NCBI GenBank assembly: GCA_030388825.1 | Contig: CP128835.1 | Coordinates: forward strand, 1-64,000 | DNA from: Rossellomorea sp. AcN35-11 | GTDB lineage: Bacteria; Bacillota; Bacilli; Bacillales; Bacillaceae_B | Length of the DNA: 64,000 nucleotides | Reading direction: 5' to 3' | Shown here: positions 16,840 through 25,270 of the stretch, piece after piece | Position numbering within the stretch: the first letter of the stretch is position 1 | How the letters are laid out: the number at the start of each line of letters is the position of its first letter | Translations under genes and position numbers: made by a program | The notes under the pieces: model-generated | What the model was told of the DNA's origin: nothing | The model's input: the letters and a program-made list of their open reading frames with translations, nothing else | Databases searched by the model: none

Positions 16840-17313
16840 CTATGCCCAGTCTTTCTCCATGATGATAAAGCTGTATGCCGTGCCTCTTATGTCGTTCTGG
16901 AAATCCCCTTTTCGTATGAAACCTTCTTTTTCATACGTTCTGATAGCCCGTTCATTAAAGTCGACTACTGCGAGGCCCAGTCGGGTAAATCCCAGACGGT
17001 CCCTGCCTTGTTCCACAATGTCATGGACAAATGCCGAGCCATGCCCTTTTCCTGTCAAGGATGGACTCATTTGTACCCCGACGGCCACTATTTTCTCCCC
17101 ATCTTCTTCTACATCAAAGAATTCGCAATTGCCAACGAGAAGCCCTTTCTCATCCGTCACGGAAAAGGCTCTTTCATCATGGATGCTTTCCTTCAAGCCG
17201 TCGATCTTTTCCTGCTGGATGTTATTATCGTAAAATGAATAGATTCCTTCATACGTCCAAGTCATGAATTCGTTTATATCGTCCGTTGTCCTTCTTCTGA
17301 GTGTAAATTTCAT
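16840..17313 (-). CDS. GNAT N-acetyltransferase
   Basis: Acetyltransferase of 157 residues. Motif A is VGVQMSPSLTGKGHGSAFVHDIV (about 77-99), followed by LAVVDFNERAIRTYEKEGFIRKGDF. An AGGGGAATG site precedes the ATG. It lies 15 bp upstream of a second GNAT gene and is probably co-transcribed with it. The acceptor cannot be predicted. Confidence 0.8.
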   Translation of the reverse strand: MKFTLRRRTTDDINEFMTWTYEGIYSFYDNNIQQEKIDGLKESIHDERAFSVTDEKGLLVGNCEFFDVEEDGEKIVAVGVQMSPSLTGKGHGSAFVHDIVEQGRDRLGFTRLGLAVVDFNERAIRTYEKEGFIRKGDFQNDIRGTAYSFIIMEKDWA

Positions 17314-17355
17314 TGTTCATTCCCCTTTTGTTCGGTCATCCTTCATCTCTCATCT

Positions 17356-17430
17356 CTATTTTCTTTTTCCCATAAATGCAGTGGCAAAGGCACTAAACAC
17401 ATCACCTAATAGTGATAAAGGTGCAGCCAT
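17356..17430 (-). CDS. Possible 24-residue amphipathic peptide
   Basis: A 25-codon frame in the gap between a HAD gene and a GNAT gene. It has an excellent site, GGGAGGAG 5-12 nt before the ATG. The product starts MAAPLSLLGDVF, continues with alternating small and aromatic residues, and ends FMGKRK. A hydrophobic or amphipathic helix with a basic tail is reminiscent of membrane-active or regulatory micro-peptides. I recognise no family; expression is unproven. Confidence 0.4.
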   Translation of the reverse strand: MAAPLSLLGDVFSAFATAFMGKRK

Positions 17431-17480
17431 GTTTTGCTCCTCCCATTCTTTTCATGTTCATTCTCATGATCAACCTATGA

Positions 17481-18155
17481 TTATGTAACATACTCTAGTA
17501 AACGATCAAATGAATGAATTTCAGCATATGGTTTTATGCCGGTACCATTCCTGATCCTATGTGGATTGAACCATATGCCTTTTATATTGGCATTTTGGCA
17601 GCCTTCCATATCCTTTTCCAGGTCATCTCCCACAAACAATGTCTCTTCCGGTTTCACATTAAGCTCGTTTAAAGCTAATTCAAATATATGTTTGTCAGGC
17701 TTTGTGAATCCCACTTCTTCAGAAATAATGATTGTCTCGAAGCAGCGATATAAATGAGTGTTCTTGATTTTCGCTGTTTGTCTCTCCGTCGTGCCGTTTG
17801 TGATGATACCCACTTTAACCTGACTCTTTATTTCATTAAGGACAGCAATCATTTGTTTGTTTACGGAAAAACATTGAGGAAAGTGATGATTCCAAAAGTC
17901 CTGAATGGAATCACGCGTCAGTCGATGGAATGGTGGAAAATCATCAAAAAATGAGTCCAGCACGTTCGTTTTATCACTATAGCCATAGCTTTTTCTATCG
18001 TGTTCTTTGAACCTTGTCAGCATTTCGGTTTTCTTAGAATGGGAAACATCCTCATAACACTTCTCTACCAAAATGAAAAACAGGTTTTCTACTGCTTTGT
18101 CCCTGTCAATCAAGGTGTCATCCAGATCAAACAGGATTGCTTTACAACCGTTCAT
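17481..18155 (-). CDS. HAD-superfamily hydrolase, YjjG-like
   Basis: HAD phosphatase of 224 residues. Motif I is FDLDDTLIDRD (about 9-19) with the catalytic Asp pair, motif II IITNGTTERQ, motif III lysine in FTKPDKHIFE and motif IV FVGDDLEKDMEG. The C1 helical cap resembles YfnB/YjjG-type nucleotidases. It is a soluble cytoplasmic enzyme, likely acting on a nucleoside monophosphate or other small phosphate ester. Transcribed alone. Confidence 0.82.
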   Translation of the reverse strand: MNGCKAILFDLDDTLIDRDKAVENLFFILVEKCYEDVSHSKKTEMLTRFKEHDRKSYGYSDKTNVLDSFFDDFPPFHRLTRDSIQDFWNHHFPQCFSVNKQMIAVLNEIKSQVKVGIITNGTTERQTAKIKNTHLYRCFETIIISEEVGFTKPDKHIFELALNELNVKPEETLFVGDDLEKDMEGCQNANIKGIWFNPHRIRNGTGIKPYAEIHSFDRLLEYVT

Positions 18156-18242
18156 GTGACTTCACCAGCCTTCTTCAACATGTAGTAGCTCATTTTCTTT
18201 TTCACTTATTGTAGTTAAAGGTTCGCTATTCTATTATTCTCG

Positions 18243-18479
18243 TCAACTGAATAATGAACTTTTGAAAAAAGTAACAAAAGATAGTATAGAACAACCCATC
18301 AACACGATTCCCCAGGTCCTTTTTTCATCAACCATGATAGATTCAATACAAAGAACGAACATAAGCAGCCCGAAAAACAATTGTAAAAATGGAAATAGCT
18401 CGCTTCGATTAGAAACTAGCCCGTAGACTGAAAAAAGAATAATGAGAAGTGCCAGTATTCGTCTGCTTAGTATGATCAA
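18243..18479 (-). CDS. DUF3953-like small membrane protein, YczI-like
   Basis: Hydrophobic protein of about 78 residues with three membrane segments (IILSRRILALLIILFSVYGL; LFPFLQLFFGLLMFVLCIE; TWGIVLMGCSILSFVTFF). I chose the TTG at 18479, 9 nt after AAAGGAG; a TTG at 18488 abuts that site. It fits DUF3953. A second small membrane protein gene lies 64 bp upstream. Function unknown. Confidence 0.6.
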   Translation of the reverse strand: MIILSRRILALLIILFSVYGLVSNRSELFPFLQLFFGLLMFVLCIESIMVDEKRTWGIVLMGCSILSFVTFFKSSLFS

Positions 18480-18543
18480 AAAAAACAACTCCTTTTTAAT
18501 TGAAGATGTCTTGTTGCCCCAGAATTTAATTGAGAAAATCTTA

Positions 18544-18792
18544 TCATATTTGTCTTTCTTTCACTGATAAAACGATGATCGTTACACCTATTATGCCAAA
18601 GGAAATCGCCAGTATAATGGGAACTGTTCCTACCTCTACTAAGGCAGTTCCAAAGATTCCATACCTTGTATCCCATCCCGGACCACCATCACTTGCCAGC
18701 ACACGTGAATAGACTGACGCTGAAATCAGTGCAGAACCGTATATGATTGAACTCACTAATAGAAACAGTAACCCCACAATAGGATTCTTCAA
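18544..18792 (-). CDS. Small membrane protein (82 aa)
   Basis: Protein of 82 residues with two membrane segments (PIVGLLFLLVSSIIYGSALI and TVPIILAISFGIIGVTIIVLSV) separated by an extracytoplasmic loop (SDGGPGWDTRYGIFG). It starts with TTG preceded by GGAGGTGAT, an optimal site. No family recognised. It is probably co-transcribed with the DUF3953-like gene. Confidence 0.65.
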   Translation of the reverse strand: MKNPIVGLLFLLVSSIIYGSALISASVYSRVLASDGGPGWDTRYGIFGTALVEVGTVPIILAISFGIIGVTIIVLSVKERQI

Positions 18793-18855
18793 CTCTAATC
18801 ACCTCCAAAACACCTAAAATGAACATTCATTTCCGCTAGTCCAATAACTTCTACA

Positions 18856-18877
18856 AAAGAAGGGTTAATCCTTCTTT
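18856..18877. terminator. Possible terminator hairpin
   Basis: AAAGAAGG-GTTAAT-CCTTCTTT, an 8-bp stem downstream of the Lrp-type gene. Weak because no long T-run follows. Confidence 0.35.
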
Positions 18878-19004
18878 CTTAAAGGTTGAGCATTCATCTT
18901 CTTTTAAGGTAATACAGGGTTTATCCGATCTGTGATTAGTGATTAGATAATCGTACAAATAAAAAGACCACTGACCAATCCCGTAAACTAAATAACAAAT
19001 CCTC

Positions 19005-19424
19005 CTATATAATCTTCCCACTCACAGGTGAAGAAAGGTTCATCATCGTATAGGGCTCCCCGTACTCCATAGAGGAATCGATAAACTCTTCTAACAGCAC
19101 ATTATTTTCAGTTACTACCTTCACGATGTAACTGTATTCACCAGTCAATCTGTGACATTCTACAACGTGGGGATTTTCTTTACAAAATTCTCTGAAGGCT
19201 TTGCAGCGATGGGTTTTGATTAATATGAATGCTTTGACAGGTTTATGGACTTTTTCAGGGTTAATGATGGCTCTATATCCTTCAATCACTCCCTGCTCTT
19301 CCAGCTTCCTTACCCTCTCTGTAACGGCAGGGACTGAAAGGGATATTTGTTTGCCCAACTCCGTCATCGATATTCTGGCATTCACTTGTAATAGATCTAG
19401 TATTTGACGGTTTATAGTATCCAC
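19005..19424 (-). CDS. Lrp/AsnC-family transcription regulator
   Basis: Regulator of 139 residues. An N-terminal winged helix (MDTINRQILDLLQVNARISM...SLSVPAVTERVRKLEEQGVIEGY) is followed by the RAM ligand-binding domain (VKAFILIKTH; VVECHRLTGEYSYIVKV; MMNLSSPVSGKII). It starts with GTG after AAGGTGGAGA. It is divergent from the DUF1272-isochorismatase pair, which it might control. The ligand is probably an amino acid, but this is not visible in the sequence. Confidence 0.85.
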   Translation of the reverse strand: MDTINRQILDLLQVNARISMTELGKQISLSVPAVTERVRKLEEQGVIEGYRAIINPEKVHKPVKAFILIKTHRCKAFREFCKENPHVVECHRLTGEYSYIVKVVTENNVLLEEFIDSSMEYGEPYTMMNLSSPVSGKII

Positions 19425-19569
19425 GATTCTCCACCTTCAATCTTATTGTGAAACCCAATCATTTCCTTAACTCCTTAAGAATAACAGTAATAATTCCTAA
19501 AAAATAGTATATAAATAGAAGCTTCTTTTCCTTAAGATGATGGTAAGTCGAATAGAGAGGGGTTTGTTT

Positions 19570-19770
19570 ATGGGATTGAAAATGAAATCAAGATGTGAAA
19601 GGTGTGAGCAGAAAGTGCAGGATGAGGCATTCATCTGTGTGCACGAATGTACGTTTTGCTCCAGATGTGCTGATGAAATGGCTCATATATGCCCTAATTG
19701 TCACGGCGAACTGGTAAGAAGGCCGAAGCACGCTGCAGCATGTCCGGTAAGGAATGGAGGCAGACAATGA
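19570..19770 (+). CDS. DUF1272 zinc-binding protein
   Basis: Protein of 66 residues rich in paired cysteines: CERC, CVHECTFCSRC and CPNC, the zinc-ribbon/RING-like arrangement of DUF1272. I chose ATG 19570, preceded by GAGAGGGG. Its stop overlaps the start of the isochorismatase-like gene in an ATGA, so the two are translationally coupled. Function unknown. Confidence 0.8.
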   Translation: MGLKMKSRCERCEQKVQDEAFICVHECTFCSRCADEMAHICPNCHGELVRRPKHAAACPVRNGGRQ

Positions 19771-20309
19771 AAAAGGCACTGCTTATTATAGATGTACAAG
19801 AGACGTTTCATCATCCTAAATGGGGGAAGAGAAATAACCCTGATGCAGAGGAAAATATGAAACTACTACTTAATGAATGGAGACACAGGGATTCAGAAGT
19901 CATTTTCATTAAACATCTTTCTAAGGATCCCCAATCCGGTTTCCACCCTGACCATGAAGGGTCATGCATCAAAAAAATAGTCAAACCTCTCGAGGCAGAA
20001 ACCGTAATGACGAAAGAGGTTAACAGCGCTTTTATAGGCACCTCACTAAAAAAACACTTAGATGATAGGGGGATTACAGAAGTAGTGATAACAGGCTTGA
20101 CTACTCCCCATTGCATCTCTACAACGACCAGGATGAGCGAAAATCTGGGATATCAAACGTATCTTGTATCAGATGCAACTGCCGCATTCGATATGGATTA
20201 TAAAGGCCGTTATATCGATTCAGATACGGTGCATACTATGTCACTTGCTGCGCTGGATAATGAGTTTGCTACGGTGTTGACGACGGAGGAGCTTTTGGAA
20301 CGATTGTAA
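19767..20309 (+). CDS. Isochorismatase-family cysteine hydrolase
   Basis: Hydrolase of 180 residues. The catalytic triad regions are visible: Asp in ALLIIDVQETF (about residue 8), Lys in VIFIKHL or the following TKEVNSAF block, and Cys in GLTTPHCISTTTRMSENLGY (about 117). A cis-peptide-like TTP precedes the active Cys, as in nicotinamidase/isochorismatase-like enzymes. The ATG at 19767 has GGAGG upstream; the frame is open further but without a site. Likely substrate is an amide or carbamoyl compound; not resolvable here. Confidence 0.82.
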   Translation: MKKALLIIDVQETFHHPKWGKRNNPDAEENMKLLLNEWRHRDSEVIFIKHLSKDPQSGFHPDHEGSCIKKIVKPLEAETVMTKEVNSAFIGTSLKKHLDDRGITEVVITGLTTPHCISTTTRMSENLGYQTYLVSDATAAFDMDYKGRYIDSDTVHTMSLAALDNEFATVLTTEELLERL

Positions 20310-20438
20310 TCTTGGATAGGTGGGTTATATGTTAGGTGAAATAGCAATAAGCTCTTAATAAACTTGAAGATCATGCAGAAACCTTGCTGGTCTTCTTTAC
20401 GTATTCTGTAACGAATATTAGGTATAAAGAATTCCTTA

Positions 20439-20852
20439 TCATCCAGATTTTTTAGTTAGAATAACCGGTTCTTGCTTTGAAATGATGTCTACTTTGTGTT
20501 CAATACAAGCTAATGAGTAATGCGTTAGCTTTTGGCTGCGAAGGGAGGAACCTCTTAGTACAGAATCAAGGTAGAAGGACTTTTTATAGATTCGAAACGA
20601 ATGACCTTGAAATACCTCGGTATCATCGCATAATGTGAAATCATCATAAATAACGGAATAGGTCACATAGTCTCTAAAGTCAATCTGTAACGTTTCTACT
20701 TTACAGTCAGGGTTAGGAAAAATAAGTAAGTCTGTTGGGTTATCACTTTTATTAATTACTATTCTAAGCCTTGCTTCCTGAACTCTAGGCTCAGCGATTT
20801 GTTCAAATGAAATATGGCAATGTTTAATCCTTACTAATTCCTCAAATTTCAT
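20439..20852 (-). CDS. Hypothetical protein (137 aa)
   Basis: Soluble protein of 137 residues without signal or membrane segment, predicted mainly beta-strand (KVETLQIDFRDYVTYSVIYD). GGGGAGAAT precedes the ATG. No family recognised. Base composition is more AT-rich than the surrounding metabolic genes, as in the next three genes, suggesting a variable accessory patch. Confidence 0.6.
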   Translation of the reverse strand: MKFEELVRIKHCHISFEQIAEPRVQEARLRIVINKSDNPTDLLIFPNPDCKVETLQIDFRDYVTYSVIYDDFTLCDDTEVFQGHSFRIYKKSFYLDSVLRGSSLRSQKLTHYSLACIEHKVDIISKQEPVILTKKSG

Positions 20853-20954
20853 ATTCTCCCCGTCCTTTTTTTACCTTTTATCACAATCAGTCGTACAACC
20901 TACTACCAATTATTTTAAAATCTTTCTATTTACTCAAATGATAACCCTAGAAAC

Positions 20955-20984
20955 GGAGGCTTACCCAATTTCGGAAAAGCCTCC
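20955..20984 (-). terminator. Terminator hairpin after the 227-aa gene
   Basis: GGAGGCTT / AAGCCTCC stem directly following the stop codon at 20985. The T-run is short, so efficiency is uncertain. Confidence 0.55.
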
Positions 20985-21668
20985 TTAATCACCATCAATC
21001 TTCTCATCGTCCACCATTTGATCGTTTATCTGAGTAATTACGGTCCCCTTGGGTAAGTTCGAAATAAACTTCTCGAGGGGAACAAATTTGTCTTCGTTAG
21101 AAAATATAAAGAACCCAGCCCCATCGTGAAAGATCGTGATAAAGGTTGTTTCTGCATCAATGTTGAATGTGGGGATGGACCGTTTCCTTTTTCTCCCCCA
21201 CTCCATGACTTCCCCTAATTCAAACACGAGATTGTCGGAATAGGAAATGGCATAAAACTCATTTTGAGATGGCAGCCAGTATGTTTCATTAAGTAAAAGA
21301 GCCAATTTATCCGGATCGTGAATCTTTGCAGTAAAGCAGGGCGGATGATAACGGTGTCTGCCCAATAAATCATAGTAGCTTCTTTTTTCTTCCAGGTAAT
21401 GCAGGGAGAATTCAATGTTATTCTGATTCAAGAACGTTATGTATTCCTCATCTTGTTCATCATAGACCACAAAGGTGACAAATAAAGGATACTTGTTTTG
21501 GTGGATGAAAAACGTCAATAGGAAGTTTTTATTTTCCTCTATGTAATCTTCCCCATGAGCATTCACATAATAGGCCTTGTCCAGTTCTCCATGGAGTCTT
21601 ACATGATGCCCTGATTCATCTAAAAGTTCTTTTGAGATTGGTTTATCTTCAATCCATATTTCTGACAT
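20985..21668 (-). CDS. Hypothetical protein (227 aa)
   Basis: Acidic soluble protein of 227 residues (starts MSEIWIEDKPISKELLDESG). Aromatic-rich beta-type segments (TFITIFHDGAGFFIFSNE near residue 172) suggest an all-beta or SMI1-like fold, but I cannot assign a family. AGGAGC precedes the ATG. It sits in an AT-richer patch with a lipoprotein gene and a small membrane protein gene. Confidence 0.65.
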   Translation of the reverse strand: MSEIWIEDKPISKELLDESGHHVRLHGELDKAYYVNAHGEDYIEENKNFLLTFFIHQNKYPLFVTFVVYDEQDEEYITFLNQNNIEFSLHYLEEKRSYYDLLGRHRYHPPCFTAKIHDPDKLALLLNETYWLPSQNEFYAISYSDNLVFELGEVMEWGRKRKRSIPTFNIDAETTFITIFHDGAGFFIFSNEDKFVPLEKFISNLPKGTVITQINDQMVDDEKIDGD

Positions 21669-21701
21669 GTTTTTGCTCCTGACTATGTTGTATTTACTCT
21701 A

Positions 21702-21881
21702 TTATTTTATGCTTTTATACTGAGGTGTCCAAACCACCAGACAAAAAATAACATCACGGCAACTATAAACCAACCCAAGTGCAACAAGATGTTTTTTCTC
21801 TGCCTTTTTCTTACTTGAATTTGCAGCCGCTATGCCACCAACCAATGCAACGGACATTGCGACCCATGTCCAAAAATTCAT
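21702..21881 (-). CDS. Putative small membrane protein (59 aa)
   Basis: From ATG 21881 (GAGGT 10 nt upstream) the product begins MNFWTWVAMSVALVGGIAAA, a membrane segment, followed by a lysine-rich stretch NSSKKKAEKK and a second hydrophobic stretch. Two-segment small membrane proteins of this form are common in bacilli. No family recognised; coding status moderate. Confidence 0.45.
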   Translation of the reverse strand: MNFWTWVAMSVALVGGIAAANSSKKKAEKKHLVALGLVYSCRDVIFCLVVWTPQYKSIK

Positions 21882-21953
21882 CCTTACTTGTACCTCACTT
21901 AGCCCTTTCACCCGACGTCGATCCACCACCAGTTCACCTTTCGAAATTCATCA

Positions 21954-22460
21954 TTACTCCTGTTCTTCTAACCATTTTTTCACTTTATCCGCCATCTCTT
22001 TTTGTAAGTCATCTATATGTCCACTGTCTTGTTGAGCGAATTTCAAGTATTTGCGTGGAAACATTTTTTCTAATGAAGACTGATACATCGAACCATCCTG
22101 GGGTTCAATGTACTCAATAACAGTATATGATTCTTCTATTTTACTTAATCGGATGACGGCAGGTAATGAATGTCCCGCTTGTATGTCTATTCCATCTGAT
22201 TGATTAAAACCGCCGTAATAAGACCACATATAGACACTCAGGACACCGTCTTCCTCACTGGTCCCATATATTTTATGGACTTCAAATTGCTTATCAGTAG
22301 CAAAGTATGACGTGGCGTTTTTTTGAATAATGTAATCAGAAATGACCGTTTCCACTTCATCGGTTATGTGTTTATCTCCATCCTTTAGATTCTCATCACC
22401 GCCTGTACATGCCGCTAAAAATAATGCTCCTAATAATAAACATACCACCCTTACCTTCAT
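21954..22460 (-). CDS. Lipoprotein (168 aa)
   Basis: Export signal MKVRVVCLLLGALFLAAC with lipobox LAAC, so a membrane-anchored extracytoplasmic lipoprotein. The mature part (GGDENLKDGDKHITDEVETVIS...) resembles no family I can name. ATG 22460 lies 7 nt after GGGGAG. It could be co-transcribed with the downstream small membrane protein gene. Confidence 0.7.
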   Translation of the reverse strand: MKVRVVCLLLGALFLAACTGGDENLKDGDKHITDEVETVISDYIIQKNATSYFATDKQFEVHKIYGTSEEDGVLSVYMWSYYGGFNQSDGIDIQAGHSLPAVIRLSKIEESYTVIEYIEPQDGSMYQSSLEKMFPRKYLKFAQQDSGHIDDLQKEMADKVKKWLEEQE

Positions 22461-22570
22461 CAAACGTCTCCCCTAACCTCAAAAGCTATTCATCTGTAAT
22501 CGCTATAAACGAATAAACAGACTTTCTTACTTGTCTTGAAGTTCCTTTCGCCCTGTTTTGGTGAAAGTGA

Positions 22571-22576
22571 TATAAT
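22571..22576 (+). promoter_or_regulatory. Extended -10 promoter element
   Basis: TGATATAAT gives a perfect TATAAT with an upstream TG; no good -35 was found. It would start transcription about 25 nt before the GyrI-like gene's ribosome site. Confidence 0.5.
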
Positions 22577-22617
22577 GTAACGAAAATTCACTCTTTTTAA
22601 GGAGAATGCCTTTCACT

Positions 22618-23109
22618 ATGAAATACACACTGACTGAATGTAAAGAGGATCGATATTTTGTTGGACTCAAGTATCCCGGAGAGGTATCCATTCAACATTT
22701 AGGAGAAGCCGACCTCCCATCGTTCTGGATGACGTTTTCTGAACAATTCTTTCAAAGCCACGTAAGCGATCTCGTTCCCAAGGAAGAAGCGATCGGTTAT
22801 ATGAAGAGAATACTTGACCGGGATCGTGATCTCAACTATGAATACTATGCAGCATGTGAAGTAACACAATTCGGTGAGACGGGCGACTTCGATAGAATTA
22901 TCATTCCGAAAGGACAATACTTATTTTTCGAGATTCTCTTTCGTGTCAAAGACCGTGAGATTGTATCGGTAGTTGACTTTTTACAGAAAGAATCGTCACT
23001 CAGGGATCGTGTGGACCTCTCCTATTGCTTTGAATACTATCTTGAAACGTTTAACCATAATGAAGAAGGCACCTTATTTTATTTGGTTGTTCCGGTGAAG
23101 GAAGATTAG
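22618..23109 (+). CDS. GyrI-like / AraC-effector-binding-domain protein
   Basis: Protein of about 163 residues (MKYTLTECKEDRYFVGLKYPG...). The lay-out and the block YYAACEVTQFG...IIIPKGQYLFFE resemble the stand-alone GyrI-like effector-binding domain, which binds small hydrophobic or cationic ligands. The ATG at 22618 is 13 nt after AAGGAG; ATG 22606 is only 1-2 nt after it, so either may be used. Family assignment is moderate. Confidence 0.55.
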   Translation: MKYTLTECKEDRYFVGLKYPGEVSIQHLGEADLPSFWMTFSEQFFQSHVSDLVPKEEAIGYMKRILDRDRDLNYEYYAACEVTQFGETGDFDRIIIPKGQYLFFEILFRVKDREIVSVVDFLQKESSLRDRVDLSYCFEYYLETFNHNEEGTLFYLVVPVKED

Positions 23110-23145
23110 TAAGCTGCCCCGATTTTCAGCAGATGCCACTGAGCT

Positions 23146-23523
23146 TCATTTTGAATAGCTGTAATGAAACTTAGTCTTTATTTTGAAAATGAAATAGGTC
23201 ACCAAAAATAGAATGATTCCAACCTTATTAAACTGAAAAAATACCTTTACGACATCACCAAAAGTATGTAATGGATGAAACCCGCTCAGAAGTAAGGTTG
23301 GAAAAACCGTGATCAGCATGACCAGATAATGAACAATGATCTGTTTACTAAAACTCCATTGTTTGATTTCATATACTACGCTGGCACAACCTAAGAAAAA
23401 CGCCATCAGGCCATAATGATAGAAAATGCTTGAATGATCTGGCGACGTCTTCCATAGTGACATGAATAGAAAGAAAGCAAGGAGGATTATGCCTCTCATC
23501 AATCCTTTAATAAGTAGGTTCAT
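23146..23523 (-). CDS. DUF3021-like membrane protein
   Basis: Membrane protein of 125 residues with four predicted segments (IILLAFFLFMSLW; LMAFFLGCASVVYEI; IIVHYLVMLITVFPTLLL; VGIILFLVTYFIFKI). Length and spacing fit DUF3021, often next to LytTR regulators, although none is here. AAGGAAAACGAA precedes the ATG. Confidence 0.6.
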   Translation of the reverse strand: MNLLIKGLMRGIILLAFFLFMSLWKTSPDHSSIFYHYGLMAFFLGCASVVYEIKQWSFSKQIIVHYLVMLITVFPTLLLSGFHPLHTFGDVVKVFFQFNKVGIILFLVTYFIFKIKTKFHYSYSK

Positions 23524-23664
23524 TTCGTTTTCCTTCCTGTTTATCTACATTTATCGTTCAATTGGTCATTTTATATGCCATTATAGAGAAATATTTATGG
23601 TGGATGCTGTCAAGGATCATGCGATGGCCGGTTGAAGCCTTGTTTTCATGCTTACATGACACGT

Positions 23665-23795
23665 TCCATCACTCATTAATCCTTTCTGCCACACATTTAA
23701 TCCTGATTTGAACGAATTAATCCCTATTCAAATTAATTAATCCCCGACGAGAATAATCGATCCTCAATCCAATGAATTGATCCCCGGTGTCGAAA
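23665..23795 (-). repeat. Dispersed 20-bp-period element, copy B
   Basis: On the minus strand a TTTCGACACCGG head (23795-23784) is followed by six 20-bp units with core GGGATYRATT. It lies directly downstream of the DmpA-like gene stop (23821) and fills the 300-bp gap. Confidence 0.8.
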
Positions 23796-23820
23796 TATGC
23801 AGCCGAACATCCCCGGTCCA

Positions 23821-24885
23821 TCATTTCAATGAAACATCGTACTCTGCCAGTAGATCCTTAAAGGCAGGCCGTTCATTCCCTTCCCGTCCCACCACGCGGG
23901 TGGCCGTCACCAGTGAGTTTAACACGGCTTCTTCTGTCGCTTCCCCCATGGCCCGGAAGGCAAGGTCGATGTCTTCCTCATGTATGATGGGAAGGGACAG
24001 GCACTGTGAGGTTTGATCATGGGGGATCCGGGTGGCTGTGGAGAAACCGATGACGATTTCACCGCTTCCCGTCGTGATAATGGAGCCGGTGCGGGATAAC
24101 CCTGTGATTGCCCGTTTGATGATCCGGTTGAGCTGCCTTTCTGATACAGGGAGGTCGGTTGCCGCAATGATGATGATCGACCCTTTATCCCGCTCCTCCC
24201 GGGTTTGGAGGATCCTCTCTTTCAGTTCCTCCCCGACGGCTTTCCCGTTCACTTTCAGGTCACTGAGTATGCCGAAGTTGGACAGGACCAATACGCCAAG
24301 GGTGTACGTTCCATGATCCATCTTCATGGTTCTTGACGACGTGCCGATCCCGCCTTTCAGGGAATAGCAGAGCATACCTGTTCCCGCTCCCACCGTTCCT
24401 TCCTCCACGTCCGCCGATGTTTCATGAAGCGCCTTCATCACATGTTCACCCTCAATAAATCTTGCCCGGACATCATTTAAGAACATGTCATTGCATTCAC
24501 ATATGACAGGATTGACGGTTCCCGTCGTCCGGCCGATTTCCGGATTACGTTCAAGCATATAGTCAATCAGGGCGTCCGCTGCCGTGCCGATGCTTAACGT
24601 ATTCGTCAACACAATGGGGGTTTCCAATGTGCCAAGCTCGTTGATCTGGATCGTGCCCATCGTCTTCCCGAAGCCATTGATGACATGGGTGGAGGCAACC
24701 AGTTTTTCCTTAAAGACATTCCCTTGATGAGGCAAAATTGCCGTCACACCCGTTTGGCAATCACCGTCACTGAGTGTGACGTGGCCCACTGTAACGCCCT
24801 CCACATCCGTGATCGAGTTGAGGCGCCCCGTTTCCAGTTTGCCGATTTTCACTCCATAGTCCCTGATTCTTTTTTGAGGGGTCAT
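23821..24885 (-). CDS. P1-family (DmpA-like) aminopeptidase
   Basis: Self-processing N-terminal-nucleophile peptidase of 354 residues, DmpA/BapA family. Such enzymes cleave N-terminal residues or beta-peptides after autocleavage before a Ser/Thr nucleophile. Visible blocks are NSITDVEGVTVGHVTLSDGD near the N-terminus, TGTVNPVICECND, GTVGAGTGMLCYSLKGGIGTSSR (with the likely cleavage region GTSS near residue 180) and VLVLSNFG. GGAGG precedes the ATG. Monocistronic, cytoplasmic. Confidence 0.88.
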   Translation of the reverse strand: MTPQKRIRDYGVKIGKLETGRLNSITDVEGVTVGHVTLSDGDCQTGVTAILPHQGNVFKEKLVASTHVINGFGKTMGTIQINELGTLETPIVLTNTLSIGTAADALIDYMLERNPEIGRTTGTVNPVICECNDMFLNDVRARFIEGEHVMKALHETSADVEEGTVGAGTGMLCYSLKGGIGTSSRTMKMDHGTYTLGVLVLSNFGILSDLKVNGKAVGEELKERILQTREERDKGSIIIIAATDLPVSERQLNRIIKRAITGLSRTGSIITTGSGEIVIGFSTATRIPHDQTSQCLSLPIIHEEDIDLAFRAMGEATEEAVLNSLVTATRVVGREGNERPAFKDLLAEYDVSLK

Positions 24886-24909
24886 GGTCTCGCCTCCATT
24901 TATTATCTA

Positions 24910-25260
24910 CTATTGATGAACAAATACTTTTCGAGCTATGTAATATCGATTCCCGATTTGATAAGCAAGAATGTCAGGTGATTCTTCCTTCTCGTGGACC
25001 ATATTAAAAAGGTTCGTGCCTTCAGGTAGACCCTTGGCTTCCCCATTTTCACCAACGACGGATGCCGCCTCTGTTTTAATCACACCCAGCTTTTCTCTCA
25101 ACTGTTCTTCTTTTATAGGTTCATAGGTAGCGATATATAGGATCTCGTCCCACATAAAGTGAGGTTCGGTAAGTTCTTCTTTGTTTCCGCAGGCTGTCAT
25201 GAACATGATCAAAGTACCTACCATAAAAAAGACCTGATAGATTGAAATATACACCTTCAA
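24910..25260 (-). CDS. Small lipoprotein (116 aa)
   Basis: I start it at TTG 25260 (GGAAGG 4 nt upstream), giving an export signal VYISIYQVFFMVGTLIMFMTAC with a lipobox-like MTAC. The longer frame starting at 25332 would overlap the end of the serine-hydrolase gene. The mature part carries no motif I recognise. It follows that hydrolase by about 10 bp and is likely in the same transcript. Confidence 0.55.
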   Translation of the reverse strand: MKVYISIYQVFFMVGTLIMFMTACGNKEELTEPHFMWDEILYIATYEPIKEEQLREKLGVIKTEAASVVGENGEAKGLPEGTNLFNMVHEKEESPDILAYQIGNRYYIARKVFVHQ

Positions 25261-25270
25261 GGTGCCTTCC

